Positions 34,641 through 61,641 of a stretch of 64,000 nucleotides of DNA are shown one piece after another. Source of the DNA: Mugil cephalus (taxonomy: Eukaryota > Chordata > Actinopteri > Mugiliformes > Mugilidae); the NCBI RefSeq assembly GCF_022458985.1, contig NC_061771.1:22331501-22395500 (forward strand), written 5' to 3'. The notes under the pieces are model-generated. The model did not search any database. It saw only the letters and a list, made by a program, of their open reading frames with translations, and was not told where the DNA came from. Both the position numbers and the translations under genes were made by a program. Numbering within the stretch: the stretch's first letter is position 1; each line of letters starts with the position of its first letter.

Positions 34641-35289
34641 GATTTCAAATATGTGTGAAGATATTTGGGGTAATTAGAAAAAAAAGCAATCTACAATTAA
34701 ACTAGGGCCCTAAAACTCAAAACATTACTCTCGTACCATCTGACTATCTTTACAAGTTTAACCCTGTCATATTTCCGTTCATCTCTAAGGTCAAGCCCTG
34801 CCACTTTACCTCAAGAACTCATTTCAATGCCTTTCTTTCTGTCACCACCATAACTCCACGGGCAGAGGTTCGTAGGTGCAGGCGGGTACGTAATTGGTAA
34901 ACTGAAAGCTTTGTCTAGAACTCGTATTTCTCATAAGACAGCAACCGCTTAAAACCGTCGCTTGTGAACAAATCTTTGAGATACTTGAACTCCTTCGCGT
35001 GGTCTGATGATGCGAACAGGACCACATCGTCTGCAAAAAAGCAAAGACTTACCATAAGTCTGAGTTTCCCGTACACCGTGCAACTCCAGAACATGTTTGT
35101 ATTTTAAGTGGAACTTGATCCAGTTTATTCTTAGCCCTTAGCCTCCCTGCCATGATCAGTACTACAGAAAAACACGCCTGGTTTGGTACTGGATAATAAA
35201 GAAGCATCTGTTCCGGTCTGGGAGAACAGCTCGACTATACAGTAAATGAGGCCACTACCTCAATATACGTCCGTGTTTAAATTACTCTG

Positions 35290-35625
35290 ATGCCTTGTAT
35301 TCTTTATGAAGCCATTCTTTGAAATACACCACTTCTTTTTATGTTTACCAGACACATTAGGGGTATTTACACAAAGCATCGGTACTGGATCGGTATCGCC
35401 GATACCAGCCAGAATTTTACTCAATATCACATCGTAAAGAAAATCGGTGGTTTTGATGTCTTGTATTCTTTATAAAGCTATGATTTGAAATACACCACTT
35501 TTTTTTTAGGTTTACCAATTTACATTAAGTATCGGTATTGGATTCGTATTGCCAATACCAGCCTGAATTTTACTCAGTATCAGATCGGAAAGGAAAAGAT
35601 GGTATCAGACATCTCAAGTGGAAAT
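35290..35625. repeat. Tandem duplication of about 167 bp
   Basis: 35,296-35,455 and 35,463-35,620 are diverged direct copies: both hold TTGTATTCTTTAT, GAAATACACCACTT, GTTTACCA and CGGTA.TGGAT.CGTAT, followed by ATACCAGCC.GAATTTTACTC. The unit contains the GGTATCGCCGATACC-type palindrome. No coding potential. Confidence 0.6.
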
Positions 35626-36769
35626 ATGACGTTCATATTTATCCCTCTACCTTCCACTGTTGTTTGTTTCAGGGGAAACAAATGCCCTCCTCCTACCATC
35701 TACACCCTTTAAAGGGTGCGTGTTGATGATTTATTGTAGCTGTGTTAATCTGTGATCATTTCTGTTCCCTTACAAGAGAAGGCAGTTGGGCCTCTTTGCA
35801 TAAATATCAGAAAGGAAGTGATATAAAACAAACCCTGTAGTAGTCAGGCAGTCCCTGGAATTTTGTCTCTTCCGCGGTGATATTTCACTGAAACGACCAT
35901 CACCAGACAAAAGTTCCCAGGAAATGACACAGACCCTGCAAACAAATGAAAACATAGATGAAAGCGATGTTGAGCTCCCGCTCCTGTTAATTTAGCCTCA
36001 TTCCGCCGTCATGTGCTGAGAAAAGCATGAGCGGCTGTAGGGTAACGTTAGTGACGTTGGGGATCAATCGTGTGTAAGAGGAAAAAAAAAACAGAAACAC
36101 AACGTCCCATTGTCCTCCCACGAATTTCCCTGGAGCAACAGGACACACACACACAAACACACACACATGCACACACACATGCACACACATAAACCAGCAA
36201 ACACGCATGAATCTAAAACATAACCACACACACACTTAAACATGCAGAGCCAACTCAAGGCATAAAGCAAATTAAGCAGCTACTAATGTTCTCTCAGCCA
36301 CCAGGAGACCCTGAAAATCAATCTGAAGGGCAAATTCCTTTTAGCTTTCACTTCTGAATGTTTGCTTGTTATAAATGATTTAATCAAATCCAACATGGTA
36401 ACCTCACGTCACCTTTGAGGATGCTTTTTGGGGATCATGACATGTTGAAATGCTGCACATCATTGATTATTATTTGCATCCACCCCGGTCGACCTACTCA
36501 CTAGAGGAGGTTCTCACAGCAGAAGTGTAACCTGTGGATTTATGACTCTGTTCAGAAAGCTTTTGGGTTTACTGTCACTGAGATTAGTAGTGTGTGAAAC
36601 AAAGACATTCTAGTAATAATATGTTCCATTTTCCCTTTTTTCAGACACTGATTTCTGAGATAATAGGAAGATGTTACTCGTATCGTAATGCCACCATGGA
36701 GCTATTAGGCTAAAGGCAATCTAGATTTTAAGATTTCATGCACCAAATAAGATAATATTTTATTTATCC

Positions 36770-36777
<8 letters not shown>

Positions 36778-36800
<23 letters not shown>

Positions 36801-37172
36801 CGAGCTTTGTGACATGGTGTGTTATCCTGCTGAAAGTAGCCGTCAGTAGATGGGTCCACTGTGGTCATAAAGGGACGAACATGGTCAGCAACAATACTCA
36901 GGTAGGCTGTGGCATTTAAGCCAAAGTGTGCCAAGAAAATATCCCCCACATCATTACACCACCACCAGCCTGAACCGTTGATACGAGGCAGGATGGATCC
37001 ATGCTTTCATGTTGTTTACGCCAAATTCTGACCCTGACATCTGAACGTCACAGCTGAAAAGTTGTCTTGATCACCTCTACAAGCCTAAATGCACTGAACT
37101 GCAGCTGATTAGCTATTTGCGTAAACAAGCAGTTGAACAGGTGTACCTAATAAAGTGGCCAGCGAGTGTATG
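36778..37172. mobile_element. Repeat ending CCTAATAAAGTGGCCAGCGAG
   Basis: A 23-base A run is followed by TGTGTTATCCTGCTGAAAGT, ACACCACCACCAGCCTGAAC, TCTGACCCTGACATCTGA and GTGTACCTAATAAAGTGGCC. These words belong to a widespread fish interspersed repeat. No transposase frame is present. Confidence 0.5.
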
Positions 37173-38079
37173 TCCAAGAAAAGGAGCTAGGAAATGCTGA
37201 CGTTAAATACATTTATAGAATATTACGAAATTGCTAGGCTTCAGATGGAAAACATTCAGTGGAAAAGTTGCGCAAAGCTGCAAATATTCACTTTCTATTA
37301 GAATTAGATGACAGTTTTATTGTAATAAACTTGGGGAATGAGTGAAGATTGACATGGTAAGGAATGACTCAATCAGGAAACTGTGAGTTTTGCAGAAGTT
37401 TTCCCCCCTGGAAGTATTACTTCTGCTTATTGGGGATATTAAAAAGTAATTTCAGGACATGTTTGAGGTGTAAAAGATGGAGCGAAATGAAATGAAGTCA
37501 AGGCGTTATTATACTTTCATACCTTTTAGTATGAAATTGTGTTTCCTCAGACTTACATTCACATTTGAATTGAGAAAAGCAGCAAGAACAGTAGCAAAAG
37601 CAATGTTTTGTATTAAGGAAAGCCAGGAAATCCGCACTGAACCCATCAGCCACATCATATTCTCCTTAGCGCAGCACTGAGAAGTCAATGACACTCACTG
37701 AAAAACAAAGTCGATTGAATGTGGGAAAAGTGAAACCACCACAATGTTGATTAGAGCTGGGAAACTCGTGAAGTGCATCGCAAACTGAATGAGCTGCTGC
37801 AGTGAAACTCGTGCCAAATGAGAGCTGTCACCATCATCACCATCATCATCATCACAACACTGGCTCAGTCCAAGAAGTGTGAAGAGAGGCTGCTGCCACG
37901 ATGACACTTCAGTACAATGTTTGTGATAAACATTTACAGCCATCCTATTTAATGGACACGTTTTTATTTTTGTTTATTATTTATTTATTTTTGCTGGTGT
38001 TTTTTATTTTATTTCTCCTAATTTCTGCCTAATAAACAGCTTGGAAAGTATCTTTTTATTCCCGTAACAACAGACTCAT

Positions 38080-38440
38080 CACCTTGGCCAGTCTCCAGCC
38101 AATGCGGGACAGAAAGGAGTGGCAAGGATCCAGCGCAGGGGTGGGTGGGGAGTAGAGGGGAGAAAGGGGGGAGAGGGAGAGAGAGAAAGAGAGACGCTGC
38201 ACTGTGTCTTTAAGCTCCAGTAAAATCCATCGGGCTGCTGCTGCTGTTTGCTGGTGCTGCTGCTGGTGGTGCTGGTGGAGGGGAGTAGTCGCGCAGCCTC
38301 CGGGATCATTGTGTTTGTGCGCTCATTGCATCGGACGGACCTGCGCTGTGATACCGCGGCGGACTGGGTTGTGCTGTTTTCCCCCCCGGAGCAGGATGGT
38401 TCTTGTTTCTGCACTCGAGGCGAATGGGGTTTAGAGTAAA
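38080..38440 (+). promoter_or_regulatory. kit: kit proximal promoter and 5' UTR
   Basis: Directly upstream of the kit ATG lie a CCAAT box (CAGCCAATGC, about 38,097), GGGTGGGTGGGG boxes (about 38,140), a 45-base GA-rich tract (38,160-38,205) and a GC-richer CTG-repeat stretch (38,235-38,280). No TATA box was seen. An in-frame TAG at 38,432-38,434 bounds the open frame, so the start lies at 38,441 or 38,453. The transcription start was not determined. Confidence 0.5.

Positions 38441-53745
<15,305 letters not shown>

Positions 53746-53779
<34 letters not shown>
53746..53779. repeat. (CA)n microsatellite in kit 3' UTR
   Basis: About 16 CA units immediately after the kit stop codon. Confidence 0.9.
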
Positions 53780-53782
<3 letters not shown>

Positions 53783-55225
53783 AAGACACTGCTGCGACAC
53801 ATATACAACCATGCAAACTTCACCACTAAGAACAACAACAACAACAACACATCCTTTCAAACTGACAGTCAGACACTGGCCTTCTCGTGAAACACACACA
53901 TAAACAGATACTGTACATATATACAAGGCATCTACTCTTACCATTGGTGTATTGATCTCTGCGGTATGTGTATTCCAGGTGCACGTCCATTTAAAGCAGA
54001 CTAACTGGTCATCAGATACAATATCACCCATCAGCCTTAGAGTAGATCTTAAGATGCTTTGAGGAAAACAAAAAAGCTCATGTACATACCTGACCAGGGA
54101 CGAGCAGAGCTGCAGCTGCTGTGATGATGACGAGACATCAAGACGACTTTGCATCCGATTTTTTTTTTTATCCCCCCCAGACTGTTTCTGATGTTTTGGG
54201 AAAACACAAGTTTCTTGCAGAGAGTCGGATTGGAAATTTGATGCCATCCTCATGTCTGTGTGTAAAATATTGGGGTAAACAGATTAGTTTAGCTCAGCTT
54301 AGCCTTTTTAGTTTAGCTCGCGTAAAGACTGGAGAAGCTGTACATTAAAGCTAGTCTGGTTCTGTACAGAGGCAACAAAATCAGGATACCAGCATTTCTA
54401 AACATAAATTCTTCAATCATCAACATATTTTGTCTAATTTCTTTTTTTAATCCTTGCAATACCAAAAAAAAAAAAAAAGGAAAAGCAGTAAGTTGTATAA
54501 GGTATGTGTAAAGATAACTTCTTTTACTCATAATAAATGCTAAATGTTGATAGTTTCCAGGTACAATCAATAATACATAACACAAGATTTCTATTTTACA
54601 ATGTGCTGATGACTGTACATGAGCTATCACATCCACCTCAGGCTTGGCATTACTTTTCTTATCTACCTCCGCAAGAGTGTTTCCCCAAAATGTCAAATCC
54701 CCGTCGCGGTCACAGGATTTAGTGTTTAGTGTTTGTCATCTAGTCTACCTTAAACCTTATCTCTTAACAGGCCTTGGCCCAGCGTGGCATGCAAGCAGTA
54801 ATTTCTGATGAGAGAGGAAATAAAAAAGAAAAAAAAAAGAGAAAAAAAAAAGCCATAAAACTACACAAACACTGATTTCCGACCTGTGCAAGTTGTCGAT
54901 TTGAATACTGTGACTTATTTAAAACACAAGCTGGCGTTATTGCTGTATGTACTTCATGGATAATTTTGTTGTCGTTGGCAAAGCCGCTGCGACCGGAGCT
55001 TTAGGACTGACTGTGTGCTTTATGCTTTGAGTTATGTCGAACATGTATGCAATGTAAATACAATAGAGATGTGCCTTTAGATTTTTTTTTTTTTTTTTTA
55101 GTTTTGTTTGTGACTGTTATTGGTGCGAGTGCGGGAGAGAGGAGAGATGCACTTCTGATTTGAGGTTCTTGCAGTTTTGATACCGTTGGTTGACTTGTAA
55201 TAAATAAAGAAAGTACCTGTGATGG
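53747..55225 (+). other. kitb: kit 3' UTR
   Basis: This non-coding stretch starts at the stop codon with a (CA)n microsatellite (53,746-53,779) and runs to the poly(A) signal near 55,200. A fragment of the TTAGCTTAG interspersed repeat lies near 54,275-54,345, with A-rich tracts at 54,462-54,482 and 54,822-54,852. Confidence 0.6.
55199..55208 (+). terminator. kitb: kit poly(A) signal
   Basis: Two overlapping AATAAA hexamers (AATAAATAAA) lie 1.45 kb after the stop, followed within 25 bp by TGTGATGG (GU-rich). This is the best candidate for the end of the kit mRNA. Confidence 0.6.
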
Positions 55226-55395
55226 TAGAACCGAACTGCAGAGCGCCTGTTTCCTTTTTAACTTCCCGTTTCTACGCACTACACACACACACTGATGCTG
55301 ATGCTTTGACATGCAGTAATTTAACACATGGAGAACTTGCTACCGTTTCTTTTTTTCCCATTTGTTTTAGTGCAAAGAACGAAGAAAATAGAGGG

Positions 55396-56235
55396 TGTGC
55401 ATTGACGTCACTTCCGCCCGGAGCCACGCCCCCCTGAGTTGTAAAAACATATTGAAATGTGTCAGTAAATACAGCGAGACCGGGAAAAATGTGGAATAAC
55501 AGATCAAATTAAGGACAATCGGACTTGACAATGTTCCATACCAACCAGCATTGATTTGGAAAAGTGGATTAGCGTCAATTTCGGTTAGTTTAAGTTGGTT
55601 TTAGGTCATTTCACTTATGATAAATGTAGCTAAATAAAAGATGCTAATGCTAAGAGTTTTACTGAGAAGTAATATTAGCTACATATATATATATGTGTGT
55701 GTGTGTGTGTTTTATTGTAATTTATTGTTGGAACTGAAATAGTTAACTGTGGGCCGTAACTAACGTTACGCCAAAACAACAACATCGAGAAACTCATCTG
55801 ACAGCCCTCCAGGACGTAACTCAATAAGAAGCAACTTAAGGTATGACTTCATCAAAAAAAAAAAGAAAAAGAAAAAAAAAAGATACAGCATAAATTAACA
55901 TTAGCTGACAGTAAATGTGAACCACAACACCCAAGTTTCGGTTCCTGGATTCCAGTTGTTTCTTCATAATGCAGCGATCCATTTACTTCTCTTTTCTTTG
56001 ACAGTCGGAGATACCTGTAAAAAAATATATATATATATCTCTCACTGCTTCTCAGATCTGTTGGCTCAGTCAGTCTCACAACAGCTCTGCATGTTTTGTT
56101 AATTAGTTTTACAATTTAGACGCTATTAAATCCTATGATTCAAACTAAATGCTGCTAATCTCCATGTTCAACCGTCACTTTTTGCCACTCGGCGGCCGTA
56201 ACCATGGAGACTCCTCTGGTGGTGACGTCACGTCC
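55396..56235. mobile_element. TGACGTCA-bounded repeat, long copy
   Basis: It starts near ATTGACGTCACTTCCGCC and ends GGTGACGTCACGTCC. The left 180 bp (GCGAGACCGGGAAAAATGTG, CAGATCAAATTAAGGACAAT) and right 105 bp (ATGCTGCTAATCTCCATG) recur in reverse complement at 61,960-62,255, which lacks the 520-bp middle. The pattern fits a non-autonomous transposon. It lies in the space between the converging kit and clock genes. Confidence 0.6.
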
Positions 56236-59200
56236 ATACCCTCCATCAGGAGAATGTTTACATTTAATAAACTAATCCTTCCAGAAATAATGAAGACAAA
56301 TAAGTGCCATGTTGCTGCTGTTTAGCCTCAGTTCTCAGTGTTCTGTGAATTTCTTGTAGTAAAAGAGTGGACAAATTAGGTAGTTATCAGATATTTTCAT
56401 TAAAATAAGAATTGCAGTCTTATATGTAATTTTCACCAATTGCAGATTCACGCCGCGGCCAGATCAGATCAGATTTTGGCTGGTGTTTTTTTTTTTACAC
56501 AGGATCAGGAACTATGTTGCTTGTCATGTCAGCTTAGCATGGTACCATTCTTTTAGATGGCACTAGAGCCAGAGTAGGAGGAAATGCAGACAATAGATGT
56601 TAGATGAAATAGATGTTACACACTTACATACACACACACACACAGACACGCTTGCAGCACGCTCTGCTAAGTCAGTATTTGTCCAGTCACGTCTAATCAA
56701 CACCACCAGCACAAAAGAAAACCGCAGCAGACGTCACGTTTAATATTTGCAACTGTTTTTTTTGTTTTGTTTTGTTTTTTTTTATTATTATTATTATTTT
56801 CAAATTGACCAAGAGTGGGGGGATAGGAGGGATTATTAGAATAATAATAGCAAACATTTCTGCTTTCAAAATATTGATTATTATACCATTTGACCTGGGG
56901 GGGTAGATAAAGGAGCACAGTTCAAGAGCAGAATAAGGGATATACATAGATACAGTACAGGTAAAGCATAGCACCATTTTACACAGAATACTGGTGTTCT
57001 TAGCTTTGTGTATGTGTACAGTATTATACTAGAATTAGGACTTTTTCAGAACCAAACTGTGTGTGTGGTGGAAAGGTGATCTGTGTGGAAGGTAAAGGGG
57101 TGGTGGGGGGGGGGAGGGGTGCTGTCTTGTCAGTGGCGTCCCATATCAAATATCCTACACCTCAGCTTTCAGTAGCTTTTCAAACTCCTACCAGATGTTG
57201 TTGAAACACACAGCGGCGGGAACAAAAAAAAAAAAACGAACCGATGCAGTTTGTAAAGATGAAACATTCAGAGGTTACGTTACGACACAAAGTCAGTGAA
57301 TGAGGTTGAATTTCAGAGGATTCCTGCCACGAGAATAAATCTTTCACACCGCTCCTGTTCCTTCATCACAAAGCCTGTCCAGAGTTTTTCTCCTCTATAA
57401 TTAACAGTTACAACATCCATTTGTCTCTTTTAAAAAACACCTTTACATTCTTTGGGCTGGGTATCAGTGAAACACGCTACAAACATAATACCACTACCTT
57501 TTTGCTCTTTTTTTTTTTTCTTAGAGTGAACACCCTAAACACAAACTAGTCTATGGATGATCTACGTTGGCTATGTGATGGGTGGAAGACCTGGTTCAAA
57601 TAGACCCTCGCTGTGAAATGCCTCTACTCTTCCTTCCTTTGTGGACAAAGTCGGGAGGATTCAGCCCTGCTTGGATGCACAAATGGTTATTTAATTTACA
57701 TTTAGCTTATCTCCGAGGGTTAGTATGATGAGTCGTTACTGTTTAGCCGTCAACTGTAAAACAATAACCTTTTTTTTTTTTTTCTCCTTTATAGCCTGAC
57801 GGGGTGACCAATGCTCTGCATCATTTTCCAGTCACGCCTCTATTTCCATATGAAAATATAATGGGTTACAGTAAAATTTAACATGCACAAAAACTCTCTC
57901 GCACACACACACACACACACACACATATAATCGAGCTGAGCCGTCCCGCCCTCGGGACTTGCACAATACTGAGCTCAACCCGACAGGACGTTTCTTGTAA
58001 ATTACAATTATTTCTTTATACTGCAACGCGAGAACTGATTGGCTATCGCCAGGGGACACCAACGCTGACCCCCCGAGTGATACAAGAAGTAGGATTAAGG
58101 AAAGGAGATACTAGGTTCACACACACACACACACACCCACCCACCCACTCACTCACTCACACACACACACACACACGGTCTTTACTACAGTCCGAAAACA
58201 ACACAACACATTCGCAATGCTCCTTTGCCAACAGTTACACTTCCTTTAAAACCAAGGCTTTTCTGTTTGATATGGCTTATCACCGAGGTACGAGGGCCGA
58301 GCCCAGATACATTTCTGGTTTTTCTTGTTGTTTTTTTTTAAAACGGATCTTGGCTCGGCCCTGGTTTTTTTAACTGCCGTTCTAAGAACTGAGAGACGAG
58401 TTAACTGAACTGCATGAGGGTTTCTGAGGCCTAGGAAGAGAAAGAAGGACGAAACACCGATGATACAGAAGACCATGAGATTAAGTTAGTAGCGACGCAG
58501 GTCGGCCGGTACAGCAAAGCCCGTCTACTCCAAGCTAAGCGGGTTCTCTAGATTTTCCTGCTCTACTGCATCTCAACGACTCCCTTTAGAAAGCTGGATA
58601 TTTTTTTTTTTTTTTACCCCTCTCTTTGGAGGCTTCCCAATCCACCTTTGTTCTGATAAGGAATCAAGGAAGGCTCCAAAGTTATCTAGGTCAATTTTAA
58701 TTCAGTCACCACACCCTTTATGACAACTCTTCCTCTGGTCTGTGCAGCATCACTGTCTAATCCTTCCTGGTCTGGTTCCAGACTGAGGCAGAAGCAAAAA
58801 AAACTTTCCACATTCCTGAGAATACAAGTACCATCCAGCAACTTCAAACCCTTACTAAGTCGATTATTGTAAGACACGAGGGGCGACGGACAAACAGACG
58901 CGCACGCACGCACGCACAGGTTAACAAACGTACTCACTCATGCACACGAAGATTGTATTCTCAAAAACGAACGTTAGCTCACGAGTCACACCACAGATTA
59001 CAAACAACTAGGTCTCGACAGTGATTTACTGTACACAACCACATTAAGTGCTAAAGTTTCAGGAGGTTGAGGATATACTGTTTTGTTACGTATAGGGCTC
59101 TCTGACTGTTAAAAAATAATCCCTACTATATACACACGCATGAACATTATTAGGGGTAATATCTTGTTGGAAAATATATACCTTTGCCTTTGAATAGTCT

Positions 59201-59464
59201 GCTCAAAATAAAAAAAAAAAAAAAAACAACTATGTTATTGGCACTTGGAATCACTAAACCCGTTATACGTACAGTGATCATCCTGCAAATAATTCAGTTA
59301 AACTGTGATCTAGTTTCTTGTCGAACATAATTTGTAAGTTAAAAGAGCCATGTTTGTCTCAGAGACAGTGTTTAAAAACACAACTTACACAAAAAAAAAA
59401 ACAAAACCCAAGCCCAGTCATTTTTTTTCAGACACACTGACAGAACTTTAAAGCCTCGACCTGG

Positions 59465-59495
<31 letters not shown>

Positions 59496-60140
59496 TTTTT
59501 CTTGTGAGAAGGGGCGGGGTGGGGAGGTCTAAGACAGCGACGCGTTGCTTCATCTTTGACCCGAAAAAAACACTTGAACAAAGTAAAAATCCATTTTTCA
59601 AAAGCGACTAATAAAAGCTTACACAGTTATTCGTTCCATGCAATCATATAAAATACTACATTTCTGTTTTTCTGTTAGGCTATATTGGATATTTACAAGT
59701 TTGTTTGTTGTTGTTGTTTTTTTTTATCATACAGGAAATCTGTACATGGTCAGTCCACTTTAACACACCTTCAAAAAAAACAAAACAAAACAAAAAGAGT
59801 CCGTCGTTACCGTGGCGATAAGGTGTTTTCGGATTTATTTTTTTTTTTTTCCAGGTCTCCTTGGAGATCGGAGCACTGATGAGGGAAAAGGGGAATTTAA
59901 ATCCATCCAGTTGCCATGGCGACAGTCTTTGGTGAGTTCCTCATGGTCTCACAGACTTTCCTCTTTCCTATAAATCATTTGTGTCCGACGGAGGAAGGGA
60001 GGGCAGCGATTTTGAGGAAAAGGAAGTTTGTGACAGCCGCACACAACCAAAACAAATGTTTGCAGCAATTCCTTAAAAAAAAAAAAAAAAAAATGAAATA
60101 TATTCCCCAGGCGGCGTTTCTCACATTTTCGCTCCAGACC
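56236..60140 (-). other. Probable clock 3' UTR and downstream region
   Basis: No coding exon was recognised. Part of this stretch must be the clock 3' UTR on the minus strand; its end was not fixed. The nearest minus-strand AATAAA (plus TTTATT, about 59,836) would give a 300-nt UTR, and others lie further left. Microsatellites present are (CA)n at 57,902-57,923, 58,119-58,135 and 58,160-58,175, and (TTC)n at 59,468-59,495. Confidence 0.4.
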
Positions 60141-60297
60141 TCACTGCGGTTGGCTACTGACGCTGTCAGTCCTGTGCGACGTCTGGGTTTTCTGCTGTTT
60201 CTGGGGCTGTGGTTTCAGCTGCTGCTGGTGCCTCTGGTGGTGAGATTGTTGCTGTTGCCTTTGTTGCTGCTGCTGCTGCTGCTGTTGTTGTTGTTGT

Positions 60298-60329
<32 letters not shown>

Positions 60330-61641
60330 TTGTTGTTGCTGTTGTTGCTGGGGTTGCTGTTGATGTGTGGCCTGGGTGAATGTGCCCTGCTGTTGGAGTG
60401 GGAAAGCTGCCTGCAGAATCAGCTGGGTAGACTGGTTACTATGAAGAAGACGAGGGCCCTGGTAACAAAAAAAAAACAAAAACAATTCAAGATCATTAGA
60501 AAATAAAGACATTCTATCAATAAATCAGAATAAAACACAATAATAATAATAATGATAATTATAATATGCTAAATGCAGATGTTACCTGTACCTGTAGGAA
60601 CTGCTGTTGTTGCTGCTGCCCCTGCTGGCTGTTCTGTGCCACTACAGTCGTCTGGTTTTGACCGTCAGCCTGACCTTGGGTTGGTTGGGCCGGTTGTAGA
60701 GTCAGGGTCTGCGTCTGCCCCCCCTGCTTAGGTGACACAGTGTGTGTGCAAACAAACAAACAAAATTAAGAAATACAATCAGATAAAGGAACAAAAACAC
60801 TTTCATACTATATTTGCAATGCAAAAAACATGTTTTTTTTGACAAATAGGCTACAAGTGTCTGTCTGTTTTAGTCGTCTTTAGATTTCAATGATTTTATA
60901 AAGTTTAAGTGATGTCTTAATTTAAAGAGATTTATCTGAAATATCTTAATTAATGTTAACCACTTAAGGACCTATGAATATTGCTGTATTAATTAGATGC
61001 AGAATTAACGGCTCACTGTATCATTTTCATTTATATTCCAGATTTACATTTACCATAAAATGTGTGTTATTTGAAATGCTCAGGCAAAAGTTACATGGTA
61101 ATTTTTATATAGTCTATATTCAAAATAGCCCAGATCGGACATTTAGTTTTCCACATTGCTGTGTGTTTACCTGCTGGCCGGCGAAGGGGTTGTACGCGGT
61201 GACCACCTGCCCCGCCATGAACATGGAGGTGGGCACCATGACTGCACCGCAGGCGTGCATGGGAGCCGTCACTAGCTTGGTCACCAGCTGCTGCCCTGCT
61301 GGAAATCTGGTGAAAAATAGAAAAACAGACAAGAACGGGGGAGCTACATTAGTGTCCGTGTCTCAAATCTACTTATGAAACAGGCAGGTCATGAAAAAAA
61401 GTGTTCCTAGTATTTCACTTGTACAGGTTTGATTGGTGTCTTCTTACCGAATCTGTCGGTCCTGCGTGAAGGTGGCCACGGTTGTGCCCTGTTGCGTGTT
61501 GTTCTGTGGCAGGCTGGTGCTGATCTGCAGCACGTTGGGCTGTCCTGGCTGGGAAATCATCATCGTGTTGTATAAGGGAGCGGATACAGAGCCCTGGACC
61601 TGGGGCTGAGCCTGGGGAGGTTGCTGGGGCTGACGTTGAGG
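60141..61641 (-). CDS. clockb: clock exons: transactivation region and polyQ 2
   Basis: Exons are 61,448-61,641 ([10 protein letters not shown] to FTQDRQIR), 61,171-61,306 ([20 protein letters not shown]), 60,586-60,723 ([20 protein letters not shown]) and 60,141-60,458, with the TGA at 60,141-60,143. For the second exon the acceptor TTTCACCAG is used; the nearer TTTCCAG would break the frame and lose the R-F junction. The last exon holds about 30 consecutive Gln followed by an Arg/His/Gln-rich end. Confidence 0.9.

Larger units (their letters stand above)
26566..38440. other. fip1l1-kit intergenic region
   Basis: Nearly 12 kb lie between the first recognised fip1l1 exon and the kit start. 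They contain several dispersed repeats (listed separately), CA microsatellites and possible regulatory stretches. No exon of pdgfra, gsx2, chic2 or lnx1 was recognised. The undetected first exon and promoter of fip1l1 should lie here; 27,600-28,130 is somewhat CG-enriched and is the most likely place. Confidence 0.5.

Noticed and set aside
26566..38440. Search for pdgfra, gsx2 homeobox or chic2 exons between fip1l1 and kit
   Set aside because: No kinase, homeobox or Cys-rich motif was seen on either strand. Absence by eye is not proof, and a translated search would settle it.
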